This document shows positions 35,556 through 44,355 of a stretch of DNA of 57,108 nt, piece by piece. The notes under the pieces are model-generated. The model saw only the letters and a program-made list of their open reading frames with translations. It made no database searches and had not been told where the DNA came from. The stretch's first letter is position 1. Every line of letters starts with the position of its first letter. The stretch covers positions 1 to 57,108 of the forward strand of contig CAZODA010000020.1 of assembly GCA_964578485.1 (NCBI GenBank), in the 5' to 3' direction. The position numbers were made by a program, and so were the translations under genes. The DNA is from CAZODA01 sp964578485. Lineage in GTDB: Bacteria; Bacteroidota; Bacteroidia; Bacteroidales; Marinilabiliaceae.

Positions 35556-35924
35556 TTATTGCGATAATGTTAAACTAAAGGCTTTCATTTGTCCACCAAT
35601 CGGCGGATTCATCTTAGAAATTTTTACTGTAATATGCAAGATTTGAGGAAAATCATGCAACAAACGATCAATGATCCTGCCGGCTACATGTTCAAGTAAA
35701 TGAGAGTTTTGCTTCATTTCATCCTTTACCGCATTGTATATTTTTACATAATTTATAGTATCCTGAATATTGTCAGATATACGGGCAGTACTGATATTAG
35801 TTTCAATAGAAATATTTACAATAAATTTGTTACCTACTCTTTGTTCCTCTTTGTAACAGCCATGGAAAGCATAAAATTCCATCTTTTCTAGTTCAATGAC
35901 TGCCTTTTGTTTTGTTCTGCTCAT
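35556..35924 (-). CDS. folB: Dihydroneopterin aldolase
   Basis: This folate-pathway enzyme splits dihydroneopterin to 6-hydroxymethyl-dihydropterin and glycolaldehyde. The 122-residue protein has MEFYAFHGCYKEEQRVGNKF, with the substrate-binding Glu and the FHG motif, and ends in KMNPPIGGQ, matching the KP.P.....V-type FolB C-terminus. The open frame reaches 35963, but that start would lie upstream of the TATATTTG promoter element at 35944-35951; the ATG at 35924 fits the 20-nt leader. It is divergent from pgk. Confidence 0.92.
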   Translation of the reverse strand: MSRTKQKAVIELEKMEFYAFHGCYKEEQRVGNKFIVNISIETNISTARISDNIQDTINYVKIYNAVKDEMKQNSHLLEHVAGRIIDRLLHDFPQILHITVKISKMNPPIGGQMKAFSLTLSQ

Positions 35925-35943
35925 TGAAGTAAAATTTTGCTTG

Positions 35944-35951
35944 CAAATATA
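35944..35951 (-). promoter_or_regulatory. -7 element for folB
   Basis: On the minus strand it reads TATATTTG, matching TAnnTTTG. It lies 20 bp before the folB ATG at 35924 and excludes the longer frame start. Confidence 0.6.
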
Positions 35952-35996
35952 CTTATTAAACAATCGTTTCGGATATAAACAAATTTATATTTTTTG

Positions 35997-36004
35997 TATC
36001 TTTG
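35997..36004 (+). promoter_or_regulatory. -7 element for pgk
   Basis: TATCTTTG matches TAnnTTTG and lies 57 bp before the pgk ATG, giving a leader of about 50 nt. Confidence 0.6.
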
Positions 36005-36060
36005 CGCTTCATAAAATTAATCACAAATAACTCTATTCATAAATTTTAAAAAAACACGGC

Positions 36061-37320
36061 ATGTCAAAAATTGAAAACTATAATTTTTCCGGAAAGAAAG
36101 CCATTGTAAGAGTTGATTTTAATGTTCCTTTAAATGATAAATTTGAAATAACTGATGATACAAGAATCAGAGCAGCTTTGCCAACCATACAAAAAATATT
36201 GAATGATGGTGGATCTGTCATTATTATGTCGCATTTCGGCCGACCAAAAGGAAAAGTGAATCCTGATTTTTCACTTAAATATATTCAGAATCATCTTTCA
36301 AAAACTGTGGGTACTGAAGTGATTTTTGCCGGCGATAGCATTGGTGCAGAAGTTGAAGCAAAAGCTAAAGAATTAAAACCCGGCGAGGTATTACTTTTAG
36401 AGAATTTACGCTTTCATCCCGAAGAGGAAGGTAAACCGGTATTGCCTGAAGGGGCATCCGATGATGAAGTTAAAGCAGCTAAAGAAGAAATGAAAATAAA
36501 GCAAAAAGAGTTTTCCAAAGCTCTTGCTTCTCTTGCTGATGTGTATGTTAATGATGCTTTTGGAACTGCGCATCGTGCACATGCTTCAACAGCGATTATA
36601 GCTGATTACTTTGATAAGGACAGTAAGATGTTTGGATTTTTAATTGAAAGCGAAGTCCAAAGCCTAGATAAAGTTGTAAAAGATCCTAAGCGTCCTTTTA
36701 CTGCAATTATGGGTGGAGCTAAAGTATCTTCAAAAATTACAATAATAGAAAATCTTCTTGATAAGGTTGACAATCTTATACTTGGTGGTGGTATGACTTT
36801 TACCTTTATGAAAGCAAGGGGTGGCAAAATTGGAGATTCTATTTGTGAGGATGAATATCTTGATTTGGCAAAATCGATTGAGAAAAAAGCAAAAGAAAAA
36901 GGAGTGAAATTATATATGGCCACTGATGTGGTGGCAGCAGATAAATTTGCCAATGATGCGAATACACAAATCAGCCCTGCAGATAATATCCCTGATGGAT
37001 GGCAAGGATTAGATGCGGGTCCGGAAACCCTTAAAGTTTTTTCCGAGGTGATAGAGAATTCAGCTACTATTTTGTGGAATGGACCGGTTGGTGTTTTTGA
37101 AATGGAAAAATTTGCCAAAGGTTCTAAGGTTGTTGCTGATGCAATTGTTGCAGGAACGAAAAAAGGAGCCTTCTCCCTTATAGGAGGTGGAGATTCGGTA
37201 GCTTGCATCAACCAGTTAGGACTTGCCGATGATGTCAGTTATATTTCTACGGCAGGAGGCGCATTGCTTGAATATTTGGAAGGAAAGGAATTACCGGGAA
37301 TTAAATCTATCCGCGGTTAA
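36061..37320 (+). CDS. pgk: Phosphoglycerate kinase
   Basis: This glycolytic enzyme transfers phosphate between 1,3-bisphosphoglycerate and ADP. The 419-residue protein has RVDFNVPL near residue 20, SHFGRPKG near 60, the nucleotide-site GGAKVSSKI, and the C-terminal GGGDSVACI. Its length and all motifs are normal. It has its own promoter and ends in a hairpin terminator shared with the convergent gene. Confidence 0.98.
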   Translation: MSKIENYNFSGKKAIVRVDFNVPLNDKFEITDDTRIRAALPTIQKILNDGGSVIIMSHFGRPKGKVNPDFSLKYIQNHLSKTVGTEVIFAGDSIGAEVEAKAKELKPGEVLLLENLRFHPEEEGKPVLPEGASDDEVKAAKEEMKIKQKEFSKALASLADVYVNDAFGTAHRAHASTAIIADYFDKDSKMFGFLIESEVQSLDKVVKDPKRPFTAIMGGAKVSSKITIIENLLDKVDNLILGGGMTFTFMKARGGKIGDSICEDEYLDLAKSIEKKAKEKGVKLYMATDVVAADKFANDANTQISPADNIPDGWQGLDAGPETLKVFSEVIENSATILWNGPVGVFEMEKFAKGSKVVADAIVAGTKKGAFSLIGGGDSVACINQLGLADDVSYISTAGGALLEYLEGKELPGIKSIRG

Positions 37321-37330
37321 TATTAAGTTT

Positions 37331-37367
37331 TTCATCCGATGATCAGATTTTGCTTTCATCGGATGAA
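37331..37367. terminator. Bidirectional terminator between pgk and the amidohydrolase-like gene
   Basis: The arms ttcatccgatga (37331-37342) and tcatcggatgaa (37356-37367) form a perfect 12-bp stem with a 13-nt loop. Flanking T and A runs are present. The right arm contains the stop codon of the minus-strand gene. Confidence 0.7.
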
Positions 37368-37964
37368 TTTCAATTCCGGCTTAACAAGCCATTGGACAGT
37401 AGATTCGTTCATTACTAATTGCCTTTCTGTATCGTATTGCTTAAGTATTAATATGCCCGGTGTTTTACCCTTTTCGAGACTTCCCAGCATAGTAGGATAC
37501 TCTGTGTGAGATGCCGACCATTCGATAGACTTTCCAAGCTCTTTTAAAGGAATAGCTTGACTATCAACTATCCTTTTAAATAGGGGCACTGAAATACTTT
37601 CTTTATTTCGTTCAAGAAAGTTGTAAGGTGATTTTACTGCTGTGCTGTTATTACTGATAAGAGGAAGTCCTTGACGATGGAAAGCTTCGGGTTTGGGAAG
37701 CCCAAAAACAAGAGTGCCAAAAGAAAAATGTCGGTTGAGAAGGCGATCGTCAATAATTACAGCCTCATTTGTATATGCAATATCTATCAGTCCGGGTATC
37801 ATTATGCCGCTATGAAATTCCAATCCCTGCCTTTCTTTTAAGTCTCCGGGATGGTAGCTGATATTTAATATTGTACCCATATTATCGCATTCAACTAAGG
37901 GCCACTGTTTAACCTTACCATTTGGCAGTAAAATAAAATGAGAAGAAAGTTTACGAATAGTCAT
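37356..37964 (-). CDS. Truncated amidohydrolase-like protein without metal ligands
   Basis: This is a 202-residue protein resembling the N-terminus of the Bacteroidota amidohydrolase family (the beta-sandwich lead and the strand GLEFHSGIMIPGLID). In active members PG-x-(I/V)-N/D is followed by the His-x-His metal motif, but here the sequence continues IAYTNEA, so the metal ligands are absent. The protein also ends after about half of a normal ~370-residue enzyme. It lies 26 bp downstream of the DUF4296 gene on the same strand. Either it is a relic kept as a non-enzymatic protein, or a distant family. I rate the family link as moderate and catalytic activity as unlikely. Confidence 0.55.
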   Translation of the reverse strand: MTIRKLSSHFILLPNGKVKQWPLVECDNMGTILNISYHPGDLKERQGLEFHSGIMIPGLIDIAYTNEAVIIDDRLLNRHFSFGTLVFGLPKPEAFHRQGLPLISNNSTAVKSPYNFLERNKESISVPLFKRIVDSQAIPLKELGKSIEWSASHTEYPTMLGSLEKGKTPGILILKQYDTERQLVMNESTVQWLVKPELKFIR

Positions 37965-37990
37965 TATTATTACCCTTGTAATATTTTATC

Positions 37991-38851
37991 CTATTGATGT
38001 ATGATACCATCAACAGATAATTGTTTCTCTGTTGATAGCTTTTTAAATAAAGTATCACCGGGAGGGTAATAGAGTAATTTGATATGAAATATTTCAACCG
38101 AAATATTAAGTAAGGAATCTTGTGATAAAAGATAACCATAAACCTCAATAGGTGAAAGATCTTCCTTCAATTGTAATTCCAATTCGGCCCTGGTGCTATG
38201 AAATGAATGAGGTATTTTTGTGAATACAGTATCGGCCGTCTCATCATTATATAATGCAGCAAGCATGATTTGTGGAGAATGACTGGCATCTTCCTTAAAA
38301 AAACGATAAAATGCCGATAGCTTTAAAGTACCACTCAAATTAAGCGTATCGGTAATGAAGCGGAAAGGACAATTTTTTGAAAGGCTGTCTTCAGGATTTA
38401 ATTTTATTGTAGTAGTGTCTTTCCATATATTTCTTTCTTGCTCTAATTTTTCCCGTAATTTAATAAGTTCCTGTTCTTCTTGCTTTTGTCTTTCAATTTG
38501 AATACGAATATCAGCTTCATATTCATTGAGGCGCGTTAGAACCATGCCGTAAACCTTTTGGTATAGCTGCGGGTGCTTAACATACCATTTTCTTATAGTA
38601 TCGAATTGTGCCTGAGTTAAATTATGCTTGGCAAGAACATATTTGTACTGCCCGGGAATATTTCTGGTTTGTTCGGTAGAAAATTGAGGGGATGCATGAG
38701 TAACAGTGTTCTCTGCCAAATGAATGTCTGCAAGTATTTCAGCCATCTTATCCGGTTTGGGATAAGATCTTGGAATTTTATATCTCTTACAACCGGTTAT
38801 AAGGAGACCGGGAATAATGATTATGAGAATTATAATTTGCCGAATCTGCAT
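37991..38851 (-). CDS. DUF4296 lipoprotein
   Basis: This is a 286-residue lipoprotein with an N-terminal DUF4296 domain. The leader IIILIIIIPGLLITGC ends in a lipobox Cys. DUF4296 follows, with KMAEILADIHLAENTV, and a helical segment rich in Glu and Gln (about 105-145) is probably a coiled coil. The function of the family is unknown. It lies 12 bp downstream of the sugar-phosphate transferase gene and probably shares its transcript. Confidence 0.8.
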   Translation of the reverse strand: MQIRQIIILIIIIPGLLITGCKRYKIPRSYPKPDKMAEILADIHLAENTVTHASPQFSTEQTRNIPGQYKYVLAKHNLTQAQFDTIRKWYVKHPQLYQKVYGMVLTRLNEYEADIRIQIERQKQEEQELIKLREKLEQERNIWKDTTTIKLNPEDSLSKNCPFRFITDTLNLSGTLKLSAFYRFFKEDASHSPQIMLAALYNDETADTVFTKIPHSFHSTRAELELQLKEDLSPIEVYGYLLSQDSLLNISVEIFHIKLLYYPPGDTLFKKLSTEKQLSVDGIIHQ

Positions 38852-38863
38852 ATAAAAATTCAG

Positions 38864-40258
38864 TTATCTACCATCACAGCGTAGCATGGTGCGGATAGTT
38901 TTAAGAAATATAATAAAATCTAACTTTAAAGACCAGTTGTCAATATATTGAAGATCCATTTTCATCCATTCCTCAAAAGGGATGTCGTTCCTGCCTGATA
39001 CCTGCCAGATACAAGTAATACCCGGCTTCATAGAAAGTCGGCGTAGTTGCCATCGTTCGTATTCTTTAACTTCCTCAGGAATAGGAGGTCGAGGCCCAAC
39101 AATTGACATCTCCCCCAATAAAACATTGAAAAATTGAGGCAATTCATCTAAACTTGTTTTGCGTAAAATACGTCCAACTCTCGTTATCCTCGGATCATCA
39201 GTTATTTTAAATACAGGCCCATCCATTTCGTTGTGTTCCATCAGCTGGTCTTTTAGTTTTTCTGCATCAGTGACCATGGTGCGGAATTTGTAAACGTAGA
39301 ACTTGCGCCCCCTTAAGCCCATACGTTTTTGTTTAAAAAATACAGGTCCCCTTGAGTCTATTTTTATTGCAAGTGCTATGCTTAGATATATAGGGGATAA
39401 AAATACCAATACTAAAAATGAGACTAAACGATCAATAATTTCTTTGGCTTTTAATTCGAGATAGTTTATTGGTGTATTGGAAATAGTGAGAAACGGAGTT
39501 GTTCCAAAAAAGTTAAGTTGTGTTTTATTGGCCAACATATTAAAAAATGGCGAGTACATTCTGAATACAACGCCTATGTCTGAGCAAATCTGAATGAGAT
39601 CTTCAATTTCTTTCGGATTGCTTACTTCTTTGCATACAACCAATTCGTCTATGGTTTTTTCACGTAGAAGCTTCTCAACATCAGTATCGACAGGTAAAAA
39701 TGGTGCAATCGATTCACATTTCTTTTCAAGATCATCAGAAGCAATAATTGCAGTAATTCGATAGCCCCATTCAGGGTGATTCACCAATTGACGGATAAAG
39801 GTGACAGCTGACAAATCACCCATTATTAATATGTTGAGATAGTTGTATCCCTTTTTCCTTGCCGCTTTGAGAGTTTTATATGTTAAAGTTTTGAAAGTAA
39901 AAGTAAGTATCAGGGTAAGAGAGGCAAAATAAAAAAATGGGCGGTAACCAAGATGAATAAGATTGAAAGCCCAAGATGATAAAATTAGTAAAAGAGTTCC
40001 TATAAAAGCAAGACCAAAACAGTTGAAAAGAACCGCCGAATATGGACGTGAACGATACATTATATTAATGTTCATGCTGTTGCTAAGCAAAGTCCAAAAA
40101 ATGACAATTAATAATTGGAGTATAATACTGTCTTTATGATGTAAAAGAGAAAAACGACCAAATTCAATATATAGTGCAATATTAAATGCAACAATGGCTA
40201 TAATAATATCTACCATAGTCATTAATGTGTTGATTGCTTTGGCTTTCTCTTTTAACAT
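38864..40258 (-). CDS. Polyprenyl glycosylphosphotransferase (WcaJ/WbaP type)
   Basis: This initiating enzyme of exopolysaccharide synthesis puts the first sugar phosphate on undecaprenyl phosphate at the inner membrane. The 464-residue protein has four N-terminal helices, a CoA-binding-like middle domain (about 135-270), and the C-terminal catalytic domain with KRMGLRGRKFYVYKFRTMV, TSLDELPQFFNVLLGEMSIV, GPRPP, and PGITCIWQVSGRN. All the conserved residues of this family are there. Its operon holds Wzi (128 bp upstream) and DUF4296. It may start the glycan handled by the Wzx/Wzy operon at 25355-33708. Confidence 0.92.
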   Translation of the reverse strand: MLKEKAKAINTLMTMVDIIIAIVAFNIALYIEFGRFSLLHHKDSIILQLLIVIFWTLLSNSMNINIMYRSRPYSAVLFNCFGLAFIGTLLLILSSWAFNLIHLGYRPFFYFASLTLILTFTFKTLTYKTLKAARKKGYNYLNILIMGDLSAVTFIRQLVNHPEWGYRITAIIASDDLEKKCESIAPFLPVDTDVEKLLREKTIDELVVCKEVSNPKEIEDLIQICSDIGVVFRMYSPFFNMLANKTQLNFFGTTPFLTISNTPINYLELKAKEIIDRLVSFLVLVFLSPIYLSIALAIKIDSRGPVFFKQKRMGLRGRKFYVYKFRTMVTDAEKLKDQLMEHNEMDGPVFKITDDPRITRVGRILRKTSLDELPQFFNVLLGEMSIVGPRPPIPEEVKEYERWQLRRLSMKPGITCIWQVSGRNDIPFEEWMKMDLQYIDNWSLKLDFIIFLKTIRTMLRCDGR

Positions 40259-40386
40259 TAATTTGGATTTTTGATTGGCATTACGAATATAATCTTTTTA
40301 TTTTGTTTTTTCAATGTTTACAATACTTACAAGACAATTCAATGTTAAGTTTTTAATAGCTTGAATGAAATGAATATTATTTGTCA

Positions 40387-42018
40387 TCAAAAAAACCAGT
40401 ATGCCTCAAATTTTATGCCTTTTGATCTATAAATTTCACCATTGTCAACTGCTATTTTAGCTTTTAACTCCAAATTTGTCAGATATTGTTGCTTCCAACT
40501 TAAACCTATCATTGAATATAATTGTTTTTTCCCTCCCTTAAAAAAATAATCCTCTAACTCATCCCAAGTATACCTTCCGGAATATTGCTGATAATATGAT
40601 CCATAATTCAGACTGTAGGTTAGCATAGCTTCCCAAGTGAAATTTAAATTTAAATCACCACGCGCACCGATATGAATGGCCTTATATCTATCATTTAAAA
40701 TATTTACTCGTCTGTAATTTCCAATTTGTTCATTCTTTAAATGATTTAATTGTCGGTAACTAAGGCTGAGTGGAGATCCCATTATCATATCATAGTAACT
40801 CCATCCTGCAGGGTACATACCATTGTTCATATAACCATCGCGTCCTCCAAAAGGTTTCCCCCGGTTAAATCTGTCTCGTAAATAATTTACAACTTCTTCT
40901 TTAGTGTATTCAATATATATATCATTGCCTGATAATTTCTTCATAAGATTGTTCCTGAAAGCTTCATCATCAAGCATGAAAGTGACTATTAGTTCACGAC
41001 CTGATCCGTCAGGCCATATAACCATCGCATCAGGTGTCCCGTTTCCCGATTGATAAGAGGTCTTAGCCCATTCTATTGTTATATTGCTGAGATATGAACT
41101 TGAAGCACTCTGCCAGTTGATTCCTATTATTTGATCTTTGTTTCTGATAAAAGGCTTTTTCATCCCTGAAGCATCACTAAAAGGAAGCTGGAAATAAAAC
41201 CTGAAACTTCCATAAGGAACGATTTTGTAAAATCCTATGTCATAGAGCCCCATATGACCACCTGCAGCATTTGTTTCTTCTCCACCTCCAATTTTTGACG
41301 ATTCGCTGCCAAAAAATGTAGCAATAAAATCAACAGGAATCTTTTCCTTTGTATAGCTTCCGGCACTATAATAATAGCCTCCCAATAGTGCAGAATGGTT
41401 TAGACCGGCATAAGGCTTCCATATATGGCCATTCCAACGAATATATGCATACTTTTCATGTAATAACACCTTGTTGTGATGAAGGTATTCGTTTTTATCA
41501 TTTAACCATCCATGACTGATACCTCCTTTGACTTGAATTTTGTTTAATGAAAAAGGTAAGGATGTATATCGGGGAAGGGAAACAGTTATTCGAGTTACAG
41601 GGCGGGAATTATCGCCAAATAAAAATGAACCCTGACCTTGATATGATTTTTCAAAAATAGGATCAAAAGTATGACGACCAACCCTAAGTTCTGCAAAATG
41701 CCAGTTAGCAGATAAATATCCCGTATGAAGATATAATTTGTCAAATTCATTGTTATAGTCAATTTCTGCCTTCGCAGATAATTGTAAATTAGAAAAAGGC
41801 CTGTAAAAATAACGACCACTAAGAGTACTTAAAAACTGACTTTTTTCGCTGTTGTGCCACCTGCCTTCCTGACGTGCATAAAACCATAATGGTGCACTGT
41901 CGCCAACCCCATGAAGAAAGGAACTGTTAAAGGAAGAATGAAAACTATATTGTGCTTCTAAAGATGTAAATGCTGCCTTCCCAATTAATAATATGATTAT
42001 AAAAAGTGTTTTTCTCAT
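40387..42018 (-). CDS. Capsule assembly Wzi-family protein
   Basis: This is a 543-residue outer-membrane beta-barrel of the Wzi family, which in Escherichia anchors capsule to the cell surface. A signal peptide (MRKTLFIIILLIGKAAFTS) is followed by amphipathic strands. Features typical of the Bacteroidota branch include PLWFYARQEGRW near the N-terminus, the central GGHMGLYD and the late RDGYMNNGMYPAGWSY. It stands before the initiating transferase gene on the same strand. A TACCTTTG promoter element lies 18 bp upstream. Confidence 0.83.
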   Translation of the reverse strand: MRKTLFIIILLIGKAAFTSLEAQYSFHSSFNSSFLHGVGDSAPLWFYARQEGRWHNSEKSQFLSTLSGRYFYRPFSNLQLSAKAEIDYNNEFDKLYLHTGYLSANWHFAELRVGRHTFDPIFEKSYQGQGSFLFGDNSRPVTRITVSLPRYTSLPFSLNKIQVKGGISHGWLNDKNEYLHHNKVLLHEKYAYIRWNGHIWKPYAGLNHSALLGGYYYSAGSYTKEKIPVDFIATFFGSESSKIGGGEETNAAGGHMGLYDIGFYKIVPYGSFRFYFQLPFSDASGMKKPFIRNKDQIIGINWQSASSSYLSNITIEWAKTSYQSGNGTPDAMVIWPDGSGRELIVTFMLDDEAFRNNLMKKLSGNDIYIEYTKEEVVNYLRDRFNRGKPFGGRDGYMNNGMYPAGWSYYDMIMGSPLSLSYRQLNHLKNEQIGNYRRVNILNDRYKAIHIGARGDLNLNFTWEAMLTYSLNYGSYYQQYSGRYTWDELEDYFFKGGKKQLYSMIGLSWKQQYLTNLELKAKIAVDNGEIYRSKGIKFEAYWFF

Positions 42019-42036
42019 ATAAAATTATGTCACTTA

Positions 42037-42044
42037 CAAAGGTA
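42037..42044 (-). promoter_or_regulatory. -7 element for wzi
   Basis: On the minus strand this is TACCTTTG, an exact TAnnTTTG match, 18 bp before the wzi ATG at 42018. Confidence 0.55.
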
Positions 42045-42155
42045 ATAGATGTTTAGCAATTTTTATACTGACTTATTATTTTAAAAAATTGATTTTAATT
42101 CAATAAAATTATTCAATTCTCCTAACTTTATTAATTTTATAAAAAAATAAATATT

Positions 42156-42755
42156 ATGTGCCAAATTAATATTGCTGACATCGCTTCAGCTTTTATTGTA
42201 CTGTTTGCTGTAATAGATATCCTTGGATCAGTTCCAATAGTTCTTAATATCAGAAAACAAGGAGGGGTAATTAATGCTTTTCAGGCAGCATCCATTTCCT
42301 TGATCATTCTGGTTGTATTCCTTTTTTTAGGAGAAGCCTTATTAGGGTTATTTGGTGTCGATATATCTTCATTTGCTATTGCAGGTTCTTTTGTGTTAAT
42401 GCTTATAGCTTTAGAGATGATATTAGGGGTTCAGATTTTTAAACACGATTCACCGGCAGGGGCCTCAATTGTTCCGGTTGCTTTTCCCTTAATTGCAGGG
42501 GCAGGTTCCTTTACAACCTTACTTGCTTTAAGAGCCGAATTTGCACTAATCAATATTATTATTGCCCTTGTTTTAAATATTTTCGTTGTATTTATTGTTT
42601 TATATTATACCGATAATATTGAGCGACTTATTGGTGCAGGTGGAATATATATGTTGAAAAAGTTTTTCGGAATTATTTTAATGGCCATGGGTATCAGACT
42701 TTTTATGTCGAACTTTGCTAATCTGCTAATTGATTTATTGCAAAAGATAAAATAA
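42156..42755 (+). CDS. MarC-family integral membrane protein
   Basis: This is a 199-residue inner-membrane protein with six hydrophobic segments, of the MarC/UPF0056 family. The family motif FVIDILGSVPIVL appears as FAVIDILGSVPIVLN near residue 22, and PVAFPLIAGAGSFTTLL near residue 110 matches the conserved P-x-P-L-x-A-GPG region. The molecular function of the family is not known; the old link to multidrug resistance is not supported. The RNase H gene follows 7 bp later. Confidence 0.88.
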   Translation: MCQINIADIASAFIVLFAVIDILGSVPIVLNIRKQGGVINAFQAASISLIILVVFLFLGEALLGLFGVDISSFAIAGSFVLMLIALEMILGVQIFKHDSPAGASIVPVAFPLIAGAGSFTTLLALRAEFALINIIIALVLNIFVVFIVLYYTDNIERLIGAGGIYMLKKFFGIILMAMGIRLFMSNFANLLIDLLQKIK

Positions 42756-42762
42756 AATACTC

Positions 42763-43389
42763 ATGAGCACCGGAAAGTTTTATGTTGTTTGGAAAGGGCA
42801 TAAGCCCGGAATATATCCTTCATGGAGTGAATGCCAAAATCAAATTAAAGGATATCCGGGAGCTTTATATAAAAGTTTTAAAACTCAGAAACAAGCTATT
42901 GATGCATACAATAAATCTCCTTATGAGTTTTTTAAAACCAAGAAGCTTGAAAAGAATAATAATCAACAAGAAACAGGCCCCCATACAATTATAGAAAACA
43001 GCCTTGCAGTTGATGCCGCATGTAGCGGAAATCCCGGAATAATGGAATATCGCGGCGTTCATATAAAAAATGGAAAAGAATGGTTTTTAATGAAATTTAA
43101 TCTCGGTACCAATAACATAGGTGAGTTTTTGGCCATAGTACATGGTTTGGCTGAAATTAAACGCAGAGGGCTTGAAATTCCGGTTTATAGCGATTCTTCA
43201 ATAGCTATTGGATGGGTTAAAAATAAAAAGTGTAAGACTAAATTAAGGGAGGACGAAAAAACAAAAAAATTGTTTGATTTAATTAGAAGGGCTGAGAAAT
43301 GGCTTAATGAAAATTCCTATAACTCGCCTGTTATAAAATGGGAAACAGAAAAATGGGGAGAGATCCCTGCCGATTTTGGCAGGAAATAA
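42763..43389 (+). CDS. Ribonuclease H with N-terminal viroplasmin domain
   Basis: This is a 208-residue RNase H-type nuclease. Residues about 1-50 form a caulimovirus viroplasmin-like (HBD) domain, KFYVVWKGHKPGIYPSWSEC, that binds RNA-DNA hybrids. Residues about 75-208 hold the RNase H fold with the acidic residues in VDAACSG, NIGEFLAI, YSDSS and IPADFG, all four present. It would remove RNA from RNA-DNA hybrids. It follows marC by 7 bp; the pairing seems incidental. Confidence 0.9.
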   Translation: MSTGKFYVVWKGHKPGIYPSWSECQNQIKGYPGALYKSFKTQKQAIDAYNKSPYEFFKTKKLEKNNNQQETGPHTIIENSLAVDAACSGNPGIMEYRGVHIKNGKEWFLMKFNLGTNNIGEFLAIVHGLAEIKRRGLEIPVYSDSSIAIGWVKNKKCKTKLREDEKTKKLFDLIRRAEKWLNENSYNSPVIKWETEKWGEIPADFGRK

Positions 43390-43415
43390 ATCAAAGGTCT
43401 ATATCTTTTTAAAAA

Positions 43416-44330
43416 TTATAACTCCCCTAATACATAAGGGGTAGATTGGTAAACATAGTAATTTAGCCAGTTTGAATAAAGTAAGTGTGCATGTGACCTC
43501 CAACTTACCATAGGTTCAGCTTCAGGATTGTTGTTTGGATAATAATTTTCAGGAACGTCGATTTCTATCCCCTTGTTAATGTCGCGCCGGTATTCTTCAC
43601 CTAAGGTGTTTGCGTCATATTCGGGATGTCCGGTGACGAAAATCTGCCTTCTGTCTTCAGAAATAATAAGATATAAACCGGCTTCTTCTGACTCACTCAA
43701 TGTTATAAGCCCGGATATTGATTCTATATCTTGTTTTTTAACTTCTGTATAACGAGAGTGAGGAACATGAAATACATCATCAAAGCCACGTAATAAAGGC
43801 TCCCGTGGTGATAATACCTTGTGAGGGAAAATACCAAATAATTTACGGCTCAGCTCATGTTTTTTAATTCCGTAATGATAATATAAAGCTGCCTGAGCAC
43901 CCCAACATATATGAAAAGTTGAAGTGACATGCTTTTTGCTCCATTCCATTATCTCACAAAGCTCTTCCCAGTAAGTAACCTGTTCAAAATCAATTAATTC
44001 AACAGGTGCGCCGGTAATTATCATACCATCAAAATATTCTTTTTTAATGGTCTCAAAAGTTTTGTAAAATGCTATGAGATGCTTCTGTGGAGTGTGACGG
44101 TGGGCATGAGTGGAAGTCATTAATAATTCAACCTCAACCTGCAAAGGACTGTTGGATAATACACGCAACAAATGCGACTCTGTAACAATTTTCAGAGGCA
44201 TGAGGTTGAGTATGAGTATCTTTAATGGACGAATATCTTGGGTCATTGCCCTGCTTTCACCCATCACAAAAACATTTTCCGCTTCCAGCAGAGCTTTGGC
44301 CGGCAGCGAATCAGGAATATTTACAGGCAT
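43416..44330 (-). CDS. metA: Homoserine O-acyltransferase
   Basis: This is the first enzyme of methionine synthesis, which acylates homoserine. The 304-residue protein has the catalytic Cys in FHICWGAQAAL (near residue 142) and the His in VTGHPEYD (near 235), with N-terminal MPVNIPDSLPAK typical of MetA. Whether succinyl- or acetyl-CoA is used depends on a specificity residue that I did not settle. A TATTTTTG promoter element lies just upstream, inside the end of the tetR gene, so it can be expressed independently. Confidence 0.95.
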   Translation of the reverse strand: MPVNIPDSLPAKALLEAENVFVMGESRAMTQDIRPLKILILNLMPLKIVTESHLLRVLSNSPLQVEVELLMTSTHAHRHTPQKHLIAFYKTFETIKKEYFDGMIITGAPVELIDFEQVTYWEELCEIMEWSKKHVTSTFHICWGAQAALYYHYGIKKHELSRKLFGIFPHKVLSPREPLLRGFDDVFHVPHSRYTEVKKQDIESISGLITLSESEEAGLYLIISEDRRQIFVTGHPEYDANTLGEEYRRDINKGIEIDVPENYYPNNNPEAEPMVSWRSHAHLLYSNWLNYYVYQSTPYVLGEL

Positions 44331-44346
44331 ATAATAACAAAAAATG

Positions 44347-44354
44347 CAAAAATA
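44347..44354 (-). promoter_or_regulatory. -7 element for metA
   Basis: On the minus strand this is TATTTTTG, matching TAnnTTTG, 16 bp before the metA ATG in the 25-bp gap after the tetR stop. Confidence 0.45.
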
Positions 44355-44355
44355 A

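Noticed and set aside
35925..35963. N-terminal extension of FolB
   Set aside because: It would begin upstream of the folB -7 element at 35944-35951, so it cannot be in the transcript.
36606..37211. 201-codon minus-strand frame inside pgk
   Set aside because: It is an antisense shadow of pgk, which is fully conserved on the plus strand.
42763..43389. Viral origin for the viroplasmin-RNase H gene
   Set aside because: The viroplasmin/RNase H combination is common in bacterial genomes; there is no other phage or viral gene nearby.
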